Positions 1 through 8,525 of a DNA stretch of 64,000 nt are shown piece by piece. The position numbers and the translations under genes are program-made. The notes under the pieces were generated by a model. It did no database searches. It was given only the letters and a program-made list of their open reading frames with translations, and was not told where the DNA came from. This DNA is from Nesterenkonia natronophila (lineage in GTDB: Bacteria > Actinomycetota > Actinomycetes > Actinomycetales > Micrococcaceae), in assembly GCF_003595215.1 (NCBI RefSeq), contig NZ_QYZP01000002.1, positions 784,601 through 848,600 of the forward strand, written 5' to 3'. Position 1 is the stretch's first letter. Each line of letters opens with the position of its first letter.

Positions 1-1
1 C

Positions 2-349
2 GAAGGGGCGCGATTCAGGTACTGCCGGGAGCTGTACGTCGCCGCGGCCCTGTACTACACGAACAAGTACTCCGAGACCGATATGCCGCAGGTACGAGAC
101 CACCTCTTCCGCTGGGCATACTCTCTCCGGTTGGCGTACGAACGTCTGAGCTGGAGAACCACGGACAACTACGCACGAGGGCTCAGAACCAATATGGAAG
201 GCCTGAACAAGGTGAACCTGTTCTCCGCCATCCGCGACAGTCTCGATCCGCGGGAGATCAAGCTGGAGAACATGAGCGCCCCGCCCACGGCGCGGACGGA
301 CAACCCCGAGGATGCACGGCTCCTCACTTTACTGAAGGAGACCCGCTGA
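2..349 (+). CDS. DUF262 family protein, C-terminal fragment (5' end outside window)
   Basis: The reading frame is open from base 2 and ends at a TGA at 347-349, so this is the last ~115 residues of a larger protein. The visible part is helical and charged (RYCRELYVAAALYYTNKY near its start) and resembles the C-terminal end of DUF262 proteins. It carries no complete catalytic motif. The next gene, a full DUF262-DUF1524 protein, starts 1 nt after this stop with its GGAG ribosome site inside this gene, so the two are co-translated. The DUF262 assignment rests mainly on that pairing and is moderate; the ParB-like N-terminal domain lies outside the window. Confidence 0.55.
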   Translation, partial: EGARFRYCRELYVAAALYYTNKYSETDMPQVRDHLFRWAYSLRLAYERLSWRTTDNYARGLRTNMEGLNKVNLFSAIRDSLDPREIKLENMSAPPTARTDNPEDARLLTLLKETR

Positions 350-350
350 G

Positions 351-2375
351 ATGACACGGACCGTCGCTCAGGATGACGTCCAGGCCATCCCCGTCGGGCA
401 GCTCTTCAGCCCGGACGCCCCCAGCTATTCGATCCCCCTCTACCAGCGCAATTACACCTGGGGCGAGGAGCAGATACACCGCTTAATCCACGACGTCTTC
501 GACGCGGCCGAGCAGGAGAAGGCCAAGGACTACTTCCTCGGCAACCTTGTGGTTGCTCCTCCGCAACGGGTCGATGAGCCGTTTGACGTGATCGACGGAC
601 AGCAGCGCCTGACCACCTTGTATATCCTGCTGGTCAAGCTCTCCTCCCGGCCAGGTCTGCAGAATCGCATCGGTCCGCTTCAGCCACTTACCTACGAGGC
701 TCGGGAGAGGGCCACCCGCGCTCTCCGCGGCGTCGCCGATACGATCGATGAGCCGAGGGAGGATGAGAAGGATCGAGAGGACTCCGGCATCCTCCGCGCT
801 TCGACGATCATCGAACAGCTACTGGACGGTGGGGCCGACGGTGCCCGCTTACAGAGCCCCCGGGTGATCGACTATCTACTCACTAGGGTCCGCGTCGTCC
901 GCATGCCTATCGACCGGAGCGCCGATCTGAACCGGTACTTCGAGATCATGAACACGCGCGGTGCACAGCTCAGTCCCGTGGACATCGTCAAGGCGCGACT
1001 CCTCCGCTACCTGCCTGACCCTCTCGATCGCGCCCTACTGAACCGCGTCTGGACAGCATGCTCCGATATGGAGCACTACGTGGGGATGAGCGCCACCGCC
1101 GGAAACACCTCCCAACGCGCAGAGGTCTTTGGTCCCGACTGGGACAAGGTGCCGACATCAGATTTTTCCCGCTTGCGTGCCCAGCTCATCGACACCACCT
1201 CCGAAGCGGCCCTACCCGCCGCCGATGACGCTTCGAAAACGCTCGAATCCACCGCCCTGACGCTCGACGATGCGGTGGCTGCCTACTCCCAGACCACGGT
1301 CACGACCGAGTCGGAAGTTTCCGACGACGGTGAGCGGTTCACATCGCAGATCACGTTCCCGACTCTGCTGCTGCAGGTTCTCGCGGTGAAGGGAGCGGGC
1401 AGCAGCTCCGCACGGGAGTATGACCGTCAGCTCGACGACAAACTGCTAGTGCAGCGCTTCTCTGCACGCGTCGATTCACTGCCGCCGTGGGAGCGGATCG
1501 ACTGGGTGCGCAAGTTCACCACGGACCTGCTGCGCATCCGCTACCTGTTCGACCAGTTCATTCTCAAGCGTGATGCGACGCTGGCCACCGGGCACGAATC
1601 CACCACCGACGAGGAGCCTGGCAGCTGGTCGTTGTACCGGCTCGCGCGAGGATCGTCCCGGCGCGGCAACAGCTGGCAGGACATGCCCCGGTACCTCTCT
1701 ACATTCGCCGCTGACGAATCCGGTGCCGGACCGCGCAGCCTGCACCGACGGATCCTGTTGCTGCAGTCGGCGCTGCGCATCACCTACACCTCCCCTCGCA
1801 CGATGCACTGGATGACCGACGCACTGCGCTACGTCACCGAACTCGCCGATCACGATGAGCAGATCACAGCTCAAGGCTTCCTCCACCGTCTCGAGTCCCA
1901 TGCCCACGAGCGCCTGCGTGAGGCGATGACCCCGGACCCGGACAAGGAGGATACCGGTCCGGATGGGATGGCGCTCGGCTTCGCTATCCCGCGCATCGTG
2001 TTCACGTACCTGGACTACCTGTTGGTGGAGGAGATGAACCGATGGGACTTCACCTTCAGCTACCGCACCTCCGTGGAGCACTTCTCCCCGCGCACCGAGG
2101 ATATCGAGCACTCCTCCTTCACAGACCGCCTGGAAAATCCGCACCTTCTCGACTGGTTCGGGAACTTGGCGCTGGTCACCGTGAGCACCAACTCAAAGTT
2201 CAGCAACTACCTCCCTGTCCAAAAGGCGCAAAACCCCGCGCGGCGGCAAAGCCTGAAGCTCGAGCTGATGGCACGGCAGGCGGAGACCTGGAGTTGGAAC
2301 GACGCAGATGTGCGAACTCATCACGATAAGATGGTGGACTTGTTGCGCCGGGCGCTTGAAGGAGAGCGAGTTTGA
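351..2375 (+). CDS. DUF262/DUF1524 (GmrSD-like) protein
   Basis: This 674-residue protein has an N-terminal DUF262 (ParB/Srx-like) domain with YQRNYTW near residue 33 and the hallmark DGQQRLTTL near 84. Its C-terminal DUF1524-like part has EHFSP near 569 followed by GNLALVTVSTNSKFSN, matching the His-x-x-Pro and Asn-rich pattern of the GmrD HNH-type nuclease. DUF262 domains bind or hydrolyse nucleotides and DUF1524 domains cut DNA. GmrSD enzymes of this architecture attack modified phage DNA, so a role in phage defence is inferred. GGAG lies 13 nt before the ATG. Tandem DUF262 genes suggest a two-protein system with the preceding gene. The target specificity cannot be read from sequence. Confidence 0.85.
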   Translation: MTRTVAQDDVQAIPVGQLFSPDAPSYSIPLYQRNYTWGEEQIHRLIHDVFDAAEQEKAKDYFLGNLVVAPPQRVDEPFDVIDGQQRLTTLYILLVKLSSRPGLQNRIGPLQPLTYEARERATRALRGVADTIDEPREDEKDREDSGILRASTIIEQLLDGGADGARLQSPRVIDYLLTRVRVVRMPIDRSADLNRYFEIMNTRGAQLSPVDIVKARLLRYLPDPLDRALLNRVWTACSDMEHYVGMSATAGNTSQRAEVFGPDWDKVPTSDFSRLRAQLIDTTSEAALPAADDASKTLESTALTLDDAVAAYSQTTVTTESEVSDDGERFTSQITFPTLLLQVLAVKGAGSSSAREYDRQLDDKLLVQRFSARVDSLPPWERIDWVRKFTTDLLRIRYLFDQFILKRDATLATGHESTTDEEPGSWSLYRLARGSSRRGNSWQDMPRYLSTFAADESGAGPRSLHRRILLLQSALRITYTSPRTMHWMTDALRYVTELADHDEQITAQGFLHRLESHAHERLREAMTPDPDKEDTGPDGMALGFAIPRIVFTYLDYLLVEEMNRWDFTFSYRTSVEHFSPRTEDIEHSSFTDRLENPHLLDWFGNLALVTVSTNSKFSNYLPVQKAQNPARRQSLKLELMARQAETWSWNDADVRTHHDKMVDLLRRALEGERV

Positions 2376-2719
2376 TCAGTCTCTGACGTCTGAACGCCCC
2401 CGTCCCCGGGTGACTTACTTCAGGTCGATGAACGGGGAAGCGCGCGTCCAAACCCCAGCCGGCTCTTCTAGCCGATGTAAGCACTGGATATTCCCCTATC
2501 CCAGCGACCGTAAGACCGTAAGTATGGACCCGGCAACGGCATTGGGCGCCGTTCGGGGATGATGTGGATCGGTGGGTCGAGAGGTTATTCGACTTCGGAA
2601 CGTGGTGGACTTCAAGTTCAACGTGTAGCTCAATGAGTTTCCGGGAATGCCGCAGTCGTCCCACCTCACCGAACCGACTCGGGCTAGGCGACCTGTGGCA
2701 CGTAATTTAAGGTATACCC
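2376..2719. other. Intergenic region without a recognisable gene
   Basis: These 344 bases separate the DUF262 gene from the SDR gene. Short frames exist on both strands but none shows a family motif. A small direct repeat of gaccgtaa occurs near 2507-2521. No tRNA, clear terminator or insertion-sequence end was seen. The promoter of the SDR gene presumably lies in the more AT-rich last 30 bases. Confidence 0.4.
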
Positions 2720-3373
2720 ATGACGAATCCCCAGGGTGCGGTTGTTCTGGTAGTCGGCGCCACAGGCGGACTCGGCTCGCGGATCGCCGATCAGCTGGAG
2801 CGTGACGGCGCCATTGTTGCCCGGTCGTCTAAGTCTGCTGGGCACGACCTACGTGAACCTTCTGTGATTCGGGAGGTGCTGGAGGCCACGAATGCGCAGC
2901 ACGGAAGTCTCGATGGGGTAGTGATTGCGTCCGGGGTCGTTGCCTTCGGCGCCGCCTCCGAGATCGATCCCGCCACGGTGGACGAACTGTTCGCCGTGAA
3001 CACGACCAGTGCGATCCAGCTCATCACCCAGAGCCAGCCCTACCTCGCAGCCTCGGCACAAGCCGGCCGGGAGCCCTTCGTGTTAACACTGAGCGGCGTT
3101 GTCGCGGAGACACCGGTCGCCGGACTGGCAGCATACTCCGCGTCCAAAGCGGGGCTTGCGGCCTTCGTCGTCGCAGCGGCGCGCGAGTATCGTCGCGCGG
3201 GCATTCGACTCGTGGATGCCCGCCCTGGTCATACCGGCACCTCGCTGTCTGAGCACCCGATCGCCGGATCAGCGCCGCGATTCGGAGCGTCACTGGATCC
3301 AGACCTCGTTGCAGCGCGAATCGTCACTGCGATCGTCGATGGCGAGAAGGACCTGCCCAGCACCGCCTTCTAG
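2720..3373 (+). CDS. Short-chain dehydrogenase/reductase (SDR)
   Basis: A 217-residue Rossmann protein. The nucleotide-binding motif GATGGLG is at residues 13-19, the conserved Asn of helix 4 at N94, and the catalytic set is S125, Y139 and K143 (YSASK), so it should be an active NAD(P)-dependent oxidoreductase. It is slightly short for a classical SDR (~250 residues), mainly in the substrate-binding C-terminus. The substrate cannot be inferred. An AAGG element precedes the ATG. It stands alone between the DUF262 pair and ytoQ. Confidence 0.85.
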   Translation: MTNPQGAVVLVVGATGGLGSRIADQLERDGAIVARSSKSAGHDLREPSVIREVLEATNAQHGSLDGVVIASGVVAFGAASEIDPATVDELFAVNTTSAIQLITQSQPYLAASAQAGREPFVLTLSGVVAETPVAGLAAYSASKAGLAAFVVAAAREYRRAGIRLVDARPGHTGTSLSEHPIAGSAPRFGASLDPDLVAARIVTAIVDGEKDLPSTAF

Positions 3374-3506
3374 TTGCGACTGAGATGATGACACAGAGTG
3401 TTGAATGCGCAAGGCACGACTCCAGAGTGCGAGCTGGCCTTCTACTAGGGTGGTCAATGAGGAAGCAGACCAGATTGGACCACACCCGATAAAGGAGCCT
3501 TGAGTC

Positions 3507-3947
3507 ATGAGTTTCTCTGTCTATCTTTCCGGCGAGATTCATACCGACTGGCGTGAGGAAATCCAGCGTGGCGCGGAAGCCGCCGGGTTGGATGTGGTGT
3601 TCACTGCGCCCGTGACCGACCACCCCGCGAGCGATGCCGCCGGCGACCATCTTGGCGAGACCGGAAGCCATTTCTGGCGTGATCACCAGTCCGCCAAGGT
3701 CAATGCCATTCGCACGCGCACCCTGATCGAACAGAGCGATCTGGTGGTGGTGCGCTTTGGGGACAAGTACAAGCAGTGGAACGCCGCCTTCGATGCCGGC
3801 TACTGCGCCGCCCTGGGCAAGCCCTATGTGACTCTTCACGAGGCAAACATCGTTCATCCGCTCAAGGAAGTTGACGCCGAAGCCCAGGCCTGGTGCACGA
3901 CTACCGATCAGGTGGTGGAGACCCTGCGGTACGTCCTGAAGGAGTGA
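3507..3947 (+). CDS. YtoQ family protein
   Basis: The 146-residue product begins with FSVYLSGEIHTDWREEI and contains GSHFWRDHQSAKVNAIRTRTL, characteristic of the YtoQ family, which has a nucleoside 2-deoxyribosyltransferase-like fold. The biochemical role of YtoQ is not established, so activity on nucleosides is only a fold-based guess. AAGGAG stands 9 nt before the ATG. It converges with the SCO1664-family gene, whose stop is 12 bp away. Confidence 0.85.
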   Translation: MSFSVYLSGEIHTDWREEIQRGAEAAGLDVVFTAPVTDHPASDAAGDHLGETGSHFWRDHQSAKVNAIRTRTLIEQSDLVVVRFGDKYKQWNAAFDAGYCAALGKPYVTLHEANIVHPLKEVDAEAQAWCTTTDQVVETLRYVLKE

Positions 3948-3959
3948 GCCTGCGCTCCC

Positions 3960-4727
3960 TCAGAACAGTGGCCAGGGTACCGCTGACATCTCGCCAGCGG
4001 GAGCGGGAAACCGCCCTGCCAAGCGCACCTTAGCGCAGCGAGCAGCGATCGAGTCGATTTCTTCGGTGGTGAGCAAGTCCGCCAGGTTTCGGCCCAGGTC
4101 ACCAAGCAGTCCTTCACTGACTCGCTCGATGCCCTCGCGCTCCTCAGTGGTCAGAGCTTCTCCTATCCATCCCCAAAGTACCGTGCGCAGCTTGTGGTCA
4201 CGGTGGAAGGTGAGCCCATGGTCCACGCCGTACCGGTGGCCGTCCGTCATTGCAAGAACATGGTCGCCTTTGCGGTCGGCATTGTTCACGACTAGGTCGA
4301 ACACGGCCATTCGCCGGAGCGTCGGCGAGTCTTCGTGAACGAGGGTGACCATCCGTCCCTGTTCGTCTTGTCCCTCGAGAACGCTCTTCCAGCCCGACTT
4401 CGGCACGTGGTCGGTGGCGACCAAGTTGACGGCGCTCTGCTCGGGGTCTTGCTCCTGCCAGAGCTGAACCATTCCTTCGCCCAAGGGGCCGTCGCGCAGC
4501 CAAGTGTGCGGTACCACTCCCCAGCCGAGGGTCTGCGAGACGAGGTACGCGGCCACCTCCCGGTGCGCCAGGGTGCCGCTGGGAAAGTCCCACAGCGGAG
4601 TTTCGCCGGCTATCGGCTTATAGACGACGAGCACGTCGCCGATGCTGCCCAGAAATGTCGCGTTAGAGGCTGTCCTGAGGCGGCCGGTGAGCGTCAGTTC
4701 GGCGGTCACTAGCTCCGTTGCCGACAT
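3960..4727 (-). CDS. SCO1664 family protein (PI3/4-kinase-like fold)
   Basis: The 255-residue protein shows kinase-like motifs: YKPIAGE near the start (lysine-containing strand), FDLVVNNADRKGDH (catalytic-loop-like Asp-Asn) and GVDHGLTFH (metal-binding Asp). This is the SCO1664 family of actinobacteria, with no proven substrate. The start MSATEL at 4727 is chosen because its A is shared with the TGA of the upstream DUF3090 gene (TGATG). It is the last gene of the phosphatase-DUF3090-SCO1664 operon, a set that in mycobacteria sits close to mshC of mycothiol synthesis. Confidence 0.85.
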   Translation of the reverse strand: MSATELVTAELTLTGRLRTASNATFLGSIGDVLVVYKPIAGETPLWDFPSGTLAHREVAAYLVSQTLGWGVVPHTWLRDGPLGEGMVQLWQEQDPEQSAVNLVATDHVPKSGWKSVLEGQDEQGRMVTLVHEDSPTLRRMAVFDLVVNNADRKGDHVLAMTDGHRYGVDHGLTFHRDHKLRTVLWGWIGEALTTEEREGIERVSEGLLGDLGRNLADLLTTEEIDSIAARCAKVRLAGRFPAPAGEMSAVPWPLF

Positions 4728-5281
4728 CAGTCCTCGGGAGTGGCGCAGATATGCCCGTCGGCGTCCACGGGGTAACCGCAGAGCGGGCACGCCGGGCGCC
4801 CGGCACTCACGATCTCATGGGTGCGCTTGGCGAATGCACGAGCAGTGCCTACCGGCATTCGCACCAGCAACATCTCGGTTTCATGACCGCTGTCCGAATC
4901 ATGCGAGTCATGGTTGTCATCGACATCCGCATCAGTAATGGGGTAAGCCTCTATGACGACCTGAGCCGTGGTGGGGTCCCAGCCTAGGCTCATGGCGCCA
5001 GTGCGAAAATGCTCCTGGACGGTTTCGAGCTGCTCATTGTCGACAAGTTCCACCGGAGTGCTCGTGGGAACGCTGAAGGGGTTGCCCTTGACGGTGCGCA
5101 GCTGGTCGAGGATGTCGTCGATCTTCTCCGCGAGCTGAGCCGACTGCTGCTTCTCGAGGGCGATGCTCACCAGCTGTTTCCCTGAGCGCACCTGAAGGTA
5201 GAACGTGCGCGCACCCGGAAGACCAATGGTGCCAATGACGACCCGATCAGGCCAGTCAAACTCGTGAACCCGTGTAGGCAT
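4727..5281 (-). CDS. DUF3090 family protein
   Basis: A 184-residue actinobacterial conserved protein. It begins with PTRVHEFDWPDRVVIGTIG and includes GARTFYLQVR. It ends with CPLCGYPVDADGHIC, two Cys pairs that probably bind zinc. Function is unknown. Its stop codon overlaps the start of the SCO1664-family gene by 1 nt, and it starts 24 bp after the phosphatase stop. An AT-rich stretch (tattaatatt) lies just upstream of its ATG. Conserved gene order with its two neighbours suggests one shared process. Confidence 0.88.
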   Translation of the reverse strand: MPTRVHEFDWPDRVVIGTIGLPGARTFYLQVRSGKQLVSIALEKQQSAQLAEKIDDILDQLRTVKGNPFSVPTSTPVELVDNEQLETVQEHFRTGAMSLGWDPTTAQVVIEAYPITDADVDDNHDSHDSDSGHETEMLLVRMPVGTARAFAKRTHEIVSAGRPACPLCGYPVDADGHICATPED

Positions 5282-5305
5282 ATTAATATTCTAGGCGCAT
5301 CTGGT

Positions 5306-6001
5306 TCACTGCGCCTTGTGTCCCGCGCCTCCACCCACCGGGGCATCGCCGAATTGGATGCCCTTCGACAGCCATGAAAGATCCCCTGCGTCAGTGTTGG
5401 TCGCGTGCACGCTCGGCCGACCAGCGCCGTAGCCCACGATCGATATGGACGCGGGGCCCACATTGATGCGCTGGAACAGGTCAAGGTGCATGCCGAGCGC
5501 GTCGGCGAGTATTGACTTAATGATGTCACCATGGCTGACCGCAACCCACACGGCCTCAGGCCCGTGTTCGGCCTCGAAGGCTGCATCGTGGCGTCGAATC
5601 GCGGCCACAGAGCGGGCCTGCATCGCGGCCATAGATTCACCGTCGGGAAAGACGACGGCCGAGGGTTGCGACTGCACCAATGGCCACAACTCCTCAGTCG
5701 CGAGATCGGTAAGCGGACGGCCTTGCCACTGGCCGTAGTCGCATTCAGTGAGATCGAGATCCACCGGCGCGTATGGCGTGCCTGCCTGGCGGTCGAGGAT
5801 GTGTTGGGCGGTCTGCTGACAACGCTCCAGGGGGCTCGACACCACCGCGACCAGGGGAACGGCCGCGAGCCGGTCTCCGGTTCGAGCCGCTTGGTCACGC
5901 CCGATCTGGTCCAGGCTGACGCCGACGGTCCTACCGGTCAGGAGCCCAGCGGCATTTGCTGTGGTGCGACCGTGCCGCACGAGAATGACTGTCGCCATCA
6001 C
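5306..6001 (-). CDS. Histidine phosphatase family protein (MSMEG_4193-type)
   Basis: A 231-residue member of the histidine phosphatase superfamily. The RHGRTTAN motif at residues 9-16 carries the phospho-accepting His and Arg. SSPLERCQQTA supplies the next conserved Arg, E is in DLTECDYGQW, and the second catalytic His is in AVSHGDIIK. Family members hydrolyse phosphate esters; the substrate here is unknown. It heads the operon with DUF3090 and SCO1664. Translation could start at either of two adjacent ATGs (6001 or 5998). Confidence 0.88.
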   Translation of the reverse strand: MMATVILVRHGRTTANAAGLLTGRTVGVSLDQIGRDQAARTGDRLAAVPLVAVVSSPLERCQQTAQHILDRQAGTPYAPVDLDLTECDYGQWQGRPLTDLATEELWPLVQSQPSAVVFPDGESMAAMQARSVAAIRRHDAAFEAEHGPEAVWVAVSHGDIIKSILADALGMHLDLFQRINVGPASISIVGYGAGRPSVHATNTDAGDLSWLSKGIQFGDAPVGGGAGHKAQ

Positions 6002-6142
6002 ACCAGCCTAACTACCCCGGGGACGGTGGTGTGAATGCTCTGCCACGCGTCTCGTCTTACCAATCGGGGCTCGAACTCTCCCGTGTGCCGGGTTCGCGGA
6101 GGTATTAGGCTTACTGGAGGTGGGCACCTATTAAGGAGCAGC

Positions 6143-6916
6143 ATGAGTCCGACGAAACTCGACGCCAGCCGCTACGCGGCCCTGCGCCGGTACAACATTC
6201 TTGCCGCGGTCGTTCACGCGGTCCAAGCCCTCGCGGTGGTGCTGCTCGCGACCGATTTCACCCTACCGGTCACCGCCAGTTACCTCGCGGGCCCGCCCGG
6301 CACCCCTCCGGGCGAGGCCGTCACGCTGTGGGACGTGCCGATCCCACTGGCGATCGCGGCGTTCCTGGTCCTGTCCGCGCTGTTCCACGTCATTGTTGCC
6401 TCGCCACCATTCTTCGGCCGCTACCGAGCGGGACTGGCGCGGAGCCACAACTACTTTCGCTGGGTGGAGTACGCACTCTCCAGCTCGCTGATGATCGTCA
6501 TCATCGCCCAGCTGGTCGGCATCTCCGATGTGGTGGCGCTGTTGGCGCTCTTCGGCGTCAACGCCTCCATGATTCTGTTCGGCTGGCTGCAGGAGCGCTA
6601 CCACCAGCCAGGCGACGGGGGGTGGCTCCCATTCGTGTTCGGGTGCATCGCCGGGGTTGTGCCTTGGGTCGGAGTGGTGATCTACACCGTCGCCCCGGGC
6701 TCCACCACGGGGGCCGAACCGCCAGGTTTTGTTTACGCGATCATCGTTTCGCTGTTCCTGTTCTTCAACGTGTTCGCCCTGGTGCAGTGGCTTCAGTACC
6801 GCCCGGTTGGCCGGTTCCGTGACTACCTGCTGGGGGAGCGGCTTTACATCACTCTCAGTCTCACCGCGAAGTCTGCACTGGCATGGCAGATCTTCGGCGG
6901 CACGCTCACTGGTTGA
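6143..6916 (+). CDS. Heliorhodopsin (HeR)
   Basis: A 257-residue seven-helix membrane protein of the heliorhodopsin family, a retinal-binding light sensor whose N-terminus faces the cytoplasm, opposite to type-1 rhodopsins. The Schiff-base lysine is K243 in helix 7 (SLTAKSALAW) and the counter-ion is E109 in FRWVEYALSS. H25 and H82 match the two inner histidines known in heliorhodopsin 48C12 (H23, H80, E107 and K241 there, a constant +2 offset). The ATG at 6143 is chosen because AAGGAG sits 5 nt upstream; the longer frame from 6035 has no such site and would add a non-conserved tail. Its 3' end overlaps the convergent DUF2071 gene by 11 bp. No retinal or carotenoid synthesis gene is identifiable in the window. 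Confidence 0.93.
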   Translation: MSPTKLDASRYAALRRYNILAAVVHAVQALAVVLLATDFTLPVTASYLAGPPGTPPGEAVTLWDVPIPLAIAAFLVLSALFHVIVASPPFFGRYRAGLARSHNYFRWVEYALSSSLMIVIIAQLVGISDVVALLALFGVNASMILFGWLQERYHQPGDGGWLPFVFGCIAGVVPWVGVVIYTVAPGSTTGAEPPGFVYAIIVSLFLFFNVFALVQWLQYRPVGRFRDYLLGERLYITLSLTAKSALAWQIFGGTLTG

Positions 6917-7721
6917 GCGGGCTGTCGAGACGCTGCGGTGAGGTGAAGACGGTGGTCACCGCAGGGGAGTACAGAACCGAGTCGGGGGCGCGCTCGGTGA
7001 CGCCGGAGAAGCCAGCGGCAGCCAAGAGTCCGTCCTCAAGGTGGAGCAGTTCAGCGCGCTGAAGCGGCCAGGGTTCGTGATGGTTCCGACAGTAGATAGT
7101 GCGCCCGCGATGGACCTCGTGAAAACCCCACCGTGCCGTCAGGAAATTGGAGAGCGGATCGGCGGCGATCTCCGCACTCTCTGCTGGACTCTCCTGGGTT
7201 CGAACAATGAAGTGCGAGCGCGCATGGGCTTGGCCATGGCGTCTTGTGAGGTAGGCGACGTCACCGCCTCGCTTCTCCAACTTCATCGAGGCCCACTGGT
7301 ATCTCAGCCCGAAGGCTGCACGCGCCATCAGCACAGGTATTAGGTGAGAGGCCTCAAGGCTGCGGAACACGACACCCCGCTGGCCTCGTTCGTCAATGGA
7401 ATACAGCCGAACGTTGACTTCTGGGAAGTTTCCCAACCAGGGGATGCTGGGGCTGCCGAAGAACGAACTCTCCGACATCTGAAAACCGATGAGCCCTATC
7501 CAAGAACTTCCGTTCATCACGTCAGGAGAGCAGCCGGGGGGCATATACGGTTCGACGGCGTTGGGATGGACTCTCCAGTGCAAGAACACCACGTCGCTCC
7601 AGCGTTGTTGGAGGATGGGGGAGCTGCCGAGTGGGGGAGCTTCATTCGACGCCCGCGCGAATTCGCTCGGTGCGGGCACCAGTGAGCGCCGCGCCGCAGA
7701 ACGCCAACGAAGAATTTTCAC
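6906..7721 (-). CDS. DUF2071 (YqjF-like) protein
   Basis: A 271-residue protein with the DUF2071 pattern: QRWSDVVFLHWRVHPNAVEPYMPPG near residues 39-63, then WIGLIGFQM, FPEVNVRLY, GVVFRSLEAS and the C-terminal LLAAAGF region. The family fold resembles acetoacetate decarboxylase, but no activity has been established for YqjF-like members. The first ~30 residues are basic and poorly conserved, so translation may begin later. It is convergent with heliorhodopsin and divergent from the PCMT-like gene. Confidence 0.8.
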   Translation of the reverse strand: MKILRWRSAARRSLVPAPSEFARASNEAPPLGSSPILQQRWSDVVFLHWRVHPNAVEPYMPPGCSPDVMNGSSWIGLIGFQMSESSFFGSPSIPWLGNFPEVNVRLYSIDERGQRGVVFRSLEASHLIPVLMARAAFGLRYQWASMKLEKRGGDVAYLTRRHGQAHARSHFIVRTQESPAESAEIAADPLSNFLTARWGFHEVHRGRTIYCRNHHEPWPLQRAELLHLEDGLLAAAGFSGVTERAPDSVLYSPAVTTVFTSPQRLDSPLNQ

Positions 7722-7869
7722 ACAACCGCTTTCGGGTACTCGAGAATCTCACTGCTGGACTTCTCCAGGATACGGCGCAAGTGCTCCATGTGCGTCTGCA
7801 CGGGGAAACAAAGCGAGTCGAAGAGTGGATAATCACCGAACGTTGAGGCAAGCAGGGCACCATGGAACT

Positions 7870-8445
7870 ATGAGGCGTAAACATCGGCCAGACGTCATCG
7901 AAGAAGCGATGGAGGCCGTTCTGCGCGCGGACTTCCTGCCCGAAGACGTCCGCTACCTCGCTGAGGTGGATCAGGCCCTGCCTATCGGTTTTGCTCAGAC
8001 CAACTCTCAACCTCGAACAGTGAAAGCCATGCTGCGGCTTCTGGATGTGCAGCCCGGGCACAAGGTGCTCGACGTGGGGGCGGGATCCGGGTGGTCGACC
8101 GGCATCCTCGGACACCTGGTGGGCAGACAGGGTCGAGTAATCGGGGTGGAACTGGTCCCGGAGCTGGTCCAGCGAGCCACCAAAGCACTTGCACCGTACG
8201 GTATGCCATGGATCCAGGTGCGACAGGCCGTGAAGGGAAGTCTCGGGGCGCAAGAGGACGCTCCGTTCCACCGCATCCTTGTCTCCGCGGAAGCCGATGA
8301 CATCCCCCAGGCCTTAGTTGATCAGCTCGAGTTGAACGGCGTCATGGTGATCCCAGTTCGCGGCGAACTGCTGCGGATCTTAAAGCGTCCAGACGACGTC
8401 AGCGTCACCCGGCACGGCCCCTATACTTTTGTTCCGCTTCGCTGA
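7870..8445 (+). CDS. Protein-L-isoaspartate O-methyltransferase family protein
   Basis: The 191-residue product has the PCMT arrangement: QTNSQPRTVKAML (substrate loop), then the SAM-binding motif I VLDVGAGSGWSTGIL, the acidic motif GVELVPEL, and MVIPVRG near the C-terminus. PCMTs methylate isoaspartyl residues in damaged proteins; this short form may act on a related substrate. The open frame extends upstream to 7489, but that part lies antisense to the DUF2071 gene and lacks conservation, so MRRKHRPD at 7870 is taken as the start. Confidence 0.83.
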   Translation: MRRKHRPDVIEEAMEAVLRADFLPEDVRYLAEVDQALPIGFAQTNSQPRTVKAMLRLLDVQPGHKVLDVGAGSGWSTGILGHLVGRQGRVIGVELVPELVQRATKALAPYGMPWIQVRQAVKGSLGAQEDAPFHRILVSAEADDIPQALVDQLELNGVMVIPVRGELLRILKRPDDVSVTRHGPYTFVPLR

Positions 8446-8525
8446 GCAGGACCTCACAGTCCCGCACAGGGTACCCACCCACCCAAGCACGGCGTCCAAA
8501 GCTGCCAGTGAAGTACAGTCCCACC

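Noticed and set aside
1476..2144. Minus-strand open frame of 222 codons inside the DUF262-DUF1524 gene.
   Set aside because: It is antisense to conserved DUF262/DUF1524 sequence and has no recognisable protein pattern.
2550..2630. Possible C-terminal remnant of a gene (frame ending VIRLRNVVDFKFNV) in the 2.4-2.7 kb gap.
   Set aside because: The frame is open for only about 20 codons upstream before a stop and no family could be recognised.
6061..6100. Minus-strand T-loop-like sequence (gttcgagc) upstream of heliorhodopsin, resembling part of a tRNA.
   Set aside because: The flanking bases do not form a 5-bp T-stem and no anticodon or acceptor stem can be built on either strand.
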